Assembly: GCA_964551735.1 (NCBI GenBank)
Contig: CAZKEF010000055.1
Coordinates: 1-32,846 of the forward strand
DNA from: DAOUAT01 sp964551735
Lineage (GTDB): Bacteria; Chloroflexota; Anaerolineae; CG2-30-64-16
DNA length: 32,846 nucleotides
Reading direction: 5' to 3'
Part shown: positions 30,373 to 32,846 of the stretch, piece by piece
How positions within the stretch are numbered: position 1 is the first letter of the stretch
How the letters are laid out: every line of letters starts with the position of its first letter
Made by a program: the position numbers and the translations under genes
The notes under the pieces: generated by a model
The model's database searches: none
What the model saw: only the letters and a program-made list of their open reading frames with translations
Told to the model about the DNA's origin: nothing

Positions 30373-32829
30373 GTGAAAACATATCCTGTACTGCTCACGA
30401 TCGTCGCCTCGCTGCTGCTGGCGGCGTGCGCTCTGCAGACGCCAATCGCCACGACATCGCAGCCACAGGTGGCGCCAACGGTGGCTGCACCTACACCCAC
30501 ACCGTCCATGCCGGCGGCCGACATCGCCAACGACGAAGGCGGCCCGGTGGTGGTGACCGGCGAGTGGGCCTATACCGCTGCCGCCATCGCCACCCATTAC
30601 CTGGAGCCGGTGGCCATGTTGAAGGACATCTCCGGGGATATCCAGCGCAACTACACCGAGTGGGTGCCCCGCAGCGGCCAGATCATGGGCTTCCTCACCC
30701 GCCCCCTGGCCCCGGCGCCCACCGCTTATCAGGTGAACCTGCCGGTGCAGCCGACCGGCGCCAGCGTCGACGTGGACAACGACAGCGAAAAGGATGCCGG
30801 CGTCCAGATCTTTGCCCCCATCCTCGGCACAAATCTCGTCGGCGACTCCTACCTGGGGCCGATCGAGCAAGCAGGGTTTGGCTCCTACCTGGGCGATCCC
30901 CAGACCGGCGACATCCGCCAAGGCGCCTTCCTGGTCTATGCCCCCGACGACGCCCAGGGCTTCCCCAGTAGCGCTGGCGAGGATGGCATCTACTTCACCG
31001 CCGATGATCCGGCCGTGGGCTTGCCGGCCGGCTGGACCCTGGTCACCCTGGGCGAGGACGGCCAGGTGAGCTTCGACCGCAGCCGTGAAGCGACCGTGAA
31101 CATCCTTGAATCCGCGGCCTACGCCTCGCCGAACTTCTCCGACCAGGGCATCCTGGAGAGTTTCAATTCCCTGATCGACCTGCTGGCGGTGCGCTACTCC
31201 TACACCGACCTGCGGAAGCTGGACTGGGAAGAGATCCGCCAGGAGTATCTGCCCCGGGTCGAGGCAGCCGATAAGGCTGGCGACTTTGCCGCCTACTTTG
31301 CTGCCATGAACGACCTGGCGCTTTCCATCAGGGATGCGCACGTCTACTTGAGCGGCGGTACTCTCGAGGGCAAGTTAGCAGCCGCGGAACCGATCGAGCA
31401 GGCTTTTGGCGGCGGGCTGGGCGTGGAGGTCAAGGAGCTCAGCGACGGCCGGGTGGTGGTGACCTATCTGGATCCGGAAGGGCCAGGGGCGAAGGCCGGC
31501 TGGCAGGCAGGCACGGAAATCGTGAGCGTGGACGGCGTGGCCATCAGCGACCGCATCGACACGTTGCCCATCACAGAGAGCGCGGGCAATCCTGAGGTCA
31601 TCCGCTTGCAACAGATGAAAAAAGCCCTGGCCTTCCCCGTCGGCGCCGAGACCACCATCGAGTTCCGCCAGCCCAAGCGCAGTATCTCTGCACCCGCCAG
31701 CGATGTGCAGAGCGCCACGGTGACGGCAGTGGAAGACGGGACCGTCAGCGCACCCAAGCCGGCCGTGGACGATGCCGATATCAGCTTCAAGGATCTGGGG
31801 GGTGGCATCTGGTACGTGCAGTGGGAGATGTTCCACGACCCGATCTACAAGCTTGCCATCTGGGAGAAATTCCTGGCAAAGGCCAGTGGCGCAACCGGCA
31901 TCATCATTGACATGCGCCACAACGGCGGCGGCGCTACGGATCTGCTGTACACCCTGGCCTCCTACCTCTTCACTGCCGACGCTCCGGCGAAGTATCACTG
32001 GATCGACAACTACACCTACGACGAGAAAGCCGGCGACCTGGTGAAGGAGTTCGCCAGCGACCACACCTTGAGCTCACCCAGACCCGAACTAACCTTCACC
32101 GGCGCAGTGGCGGTGCTGGTGGGCGAGGGCTCGGCCAGCGCCGCGGAGTACCTGCCTCAGTTCTTGCAGCGCCAGGGGCGGGCCGTCGTCGTCGGCGAGC
32201 ACGGCACCGAAGGGGCCGGCGGCTACCTGGAACAGGCCGCCATGCCCGGGGGCTTCACTTTCCACTTCACCAAGGGCCGCACCTTCTTTGCCGGCACTGA
32301 CGAACTCAACCTGGAGGCCAAGGGCGTGACCCTGGATACGCGCGTGCCCATCAGCCTGGAGAACGAGCTGGCGAAGCAGGAAGGCAGGGATGTGGTGTTG
32401 GAGGCCGCGATTGTGGCCGTGGGCGAGGAAGCCGCCAGGCTGTTAGCCGAACGACTGCCGGGCACAACCCTGCAACTCATGACCCTGCAGGCCACAGGGG
32501 AAGACGGCAACTTGGCCCAGGTCAATCCCACAAACCCAGAGAGCTACACCATCACCTTCGGGGAGGATGGCGCCCTGTCCATCAAGGCCGACTGCAACCA
32601 GGTCAACGCCGAGTACAGCTTGGGCAGCGCGGGCGCCATCACCATCACCCCCGGCGCGGCCACCCTGGCCCTCTGCACGGATGACGGCCTGGGTGAGAAG
32701 TTCGTGGCGGCGCTGGGACGCGTCACCCTGTTGCAGACCGACAGCCAATCCTACGTTTTGGCAAATCCGTCGGAAGATGCCCCGGTGAACATCCTGATGA
32801 CGCCGGTGGAAGACACCGCCGGGCAATAG
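30373..32829 (+). CDS. S41 peptidase-like lipoprotein with PDZ and META domains
   Basis: An 818-residue lipoprotein (lipobox LAAC, Cys ~19). The N-terminal ~330 residues match nothing I recognise. A PDZ-like domain (GGGLGVEVKELSDG..., ~340-400) and an S41 tail-specific protease domain (IIIDMRHNGGG; GEGSASAAEY with S589 as the likely nucleophile) follow. Where CtpA-type enzymes have TFGKG, this one has TEGAG, so the catalytic Lys is absent. A META-like domain lies at ~700-800. The GTG start at 30373 has GGAG 8 nt upstream. It may use a tricorn-like mechanism or be inactive. It ends near the window edge. Confidence 0.85.
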   Translation: MKTYPVLLTIVASLLLAACALQTPIATTSQPQVAPTVAAPTPTPSMPAADIANDEGGPVVVTGEWAYTAAAIATHYLEPVAMLKDISGDIQRNYTEWVPRSGQIMGFLTRPLAPAPTAYQVNLPVQPTGASVDVDNDSEKDAGVQIFAPILGTNLVGDSYLGPIEQAGFGSYLGDPQTGDIRQGAFLVYAPDDAQGFPSSAGEDGIYFTADDPAVGLPAGWTLVTLGEDGQVSFDRSREATVNILESAAYASPNFSDQGILESFNSLIDLLAVRYSYTDLRKLDWEEIRQEYLPRVEAADKAGDFAAYFAAMNDLALSIRDAHVYLSGGTLEGKLAAAEPIEQAFGGGLGVEVKELSDGRVVVTYLDPEGPGAKAGWQAGTEIVSVDGVAISDRIDTLPITESAGNPEVIRLQQMKKALAFPVGAETTIEFRQPKRSISAPASDVQSATVTAVEDGTVSAPKPAVDDADISFKDLGGGIWYVQWEMFHDPIYKLAIWEKFLAKASGATGIIIDMRHNGGGATDLLYTLASYLFTADAPAKYHWIDNYTYDEKAGDLVKEFASDHTLSSPRPELTFTGAVAVLVGEGSASAAEYLPQFLQRQGRAVVVGEHGTEGAGGYLEQAAMPGGFTFHFTKGRTFFAGTDELNLEAKGVTLDTRVPISLENELAKQEGRDVVLEAAIVAVGEEAARLLAERLPGTTLQLMTLQATGEDGNLAQVNPTNPESYTITFGEDGALSIKADCNQVNAEYSLGSAGAITITPGAATLALCTDDGLGEKFVAALGRVTLLQTDSQSYVLANPSEDAPVNILMTPVEDTAGQ

Positions 32830-32846
32830 AGCAACGAGAGCGGCGT

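Overview
The window is about 33 kb of GC-rich bacterial DNA that looks like Chloroflexota (Anaerolineae/Caldilineae-like). This is inferred from the style of the proteins, not from a marker gene: a SARP / NB-ARC / WD40 regulator, a DUF234-type ATPase, a sortase with a surface protein, and many exported META, PPC-like and PA14-like proteins. No rRNA, tRNA, CRISPR array, transposase or phage structural module was found.

Left part (1-8158) is accessory in character. A ~104-bp tandem array with a covarying hairpin lies just past the end of a minus-strand PLD/SNF2 helicase. That helicase has a long structured leader ending in an intrinsic terminator 45 bp before its start codon. Next come a minus-strand MNT nucleotidyltransferase / HEPN pair and a decayed minus-strand gene with two in-frame TAG codons. 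A plus-strand two-gene operon follows (AAA ATPase with DUF234, plus a conserved hypothetical), behind a promoter with a 14-bp perfect palindrome.

Central part (8174-21274): a 1413-aa minus-strand SARP/NB-ARC/15-blade WD40 regulator is divergent from a plus-strand run of genes: ABC ATPase, ABC-2 permease, a histidine kinase with an ECF S-component-like membrane sensor, a CheY-like receiver and a 1225-aa SF2 helicase. The divergent intergenic region holds an 11-bp-period direct repeat of the kind SARP proteins bind. The same 27 bp recur upstream of the LysM gene, each time 10 bp before a possible -10 box. This suggests a local regulon.

Right part (21405-32829) is an envelope and exported-protein region, all on the plus strand. 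It holds a LysM/Gmad2 protein, a degenerate receiver, a tandem PPC-like protein, a PA14-like protein, a META-repeat lipoprotein with an internal perfect 324-bp duplication, and a small zinc-ribbon protein. Three small membrane proteins follow (phage-holin-4 family, an unlisted 56-aa two-helix protein, GlsB/YeaQ family). After a 233-bp palindromic repeat element come a thioester-domain-like surface protein overlapping its sortase, and an S41-like lipoprotein with PDZ and META domains that lacks the usual catalytic lysine.

The best leads for new biology are the predicted SARP/STAND regulon, the helicase leader, the ATPase-DUF234 pair under a palindromic operator, and the sortase with its unusual surface protein.
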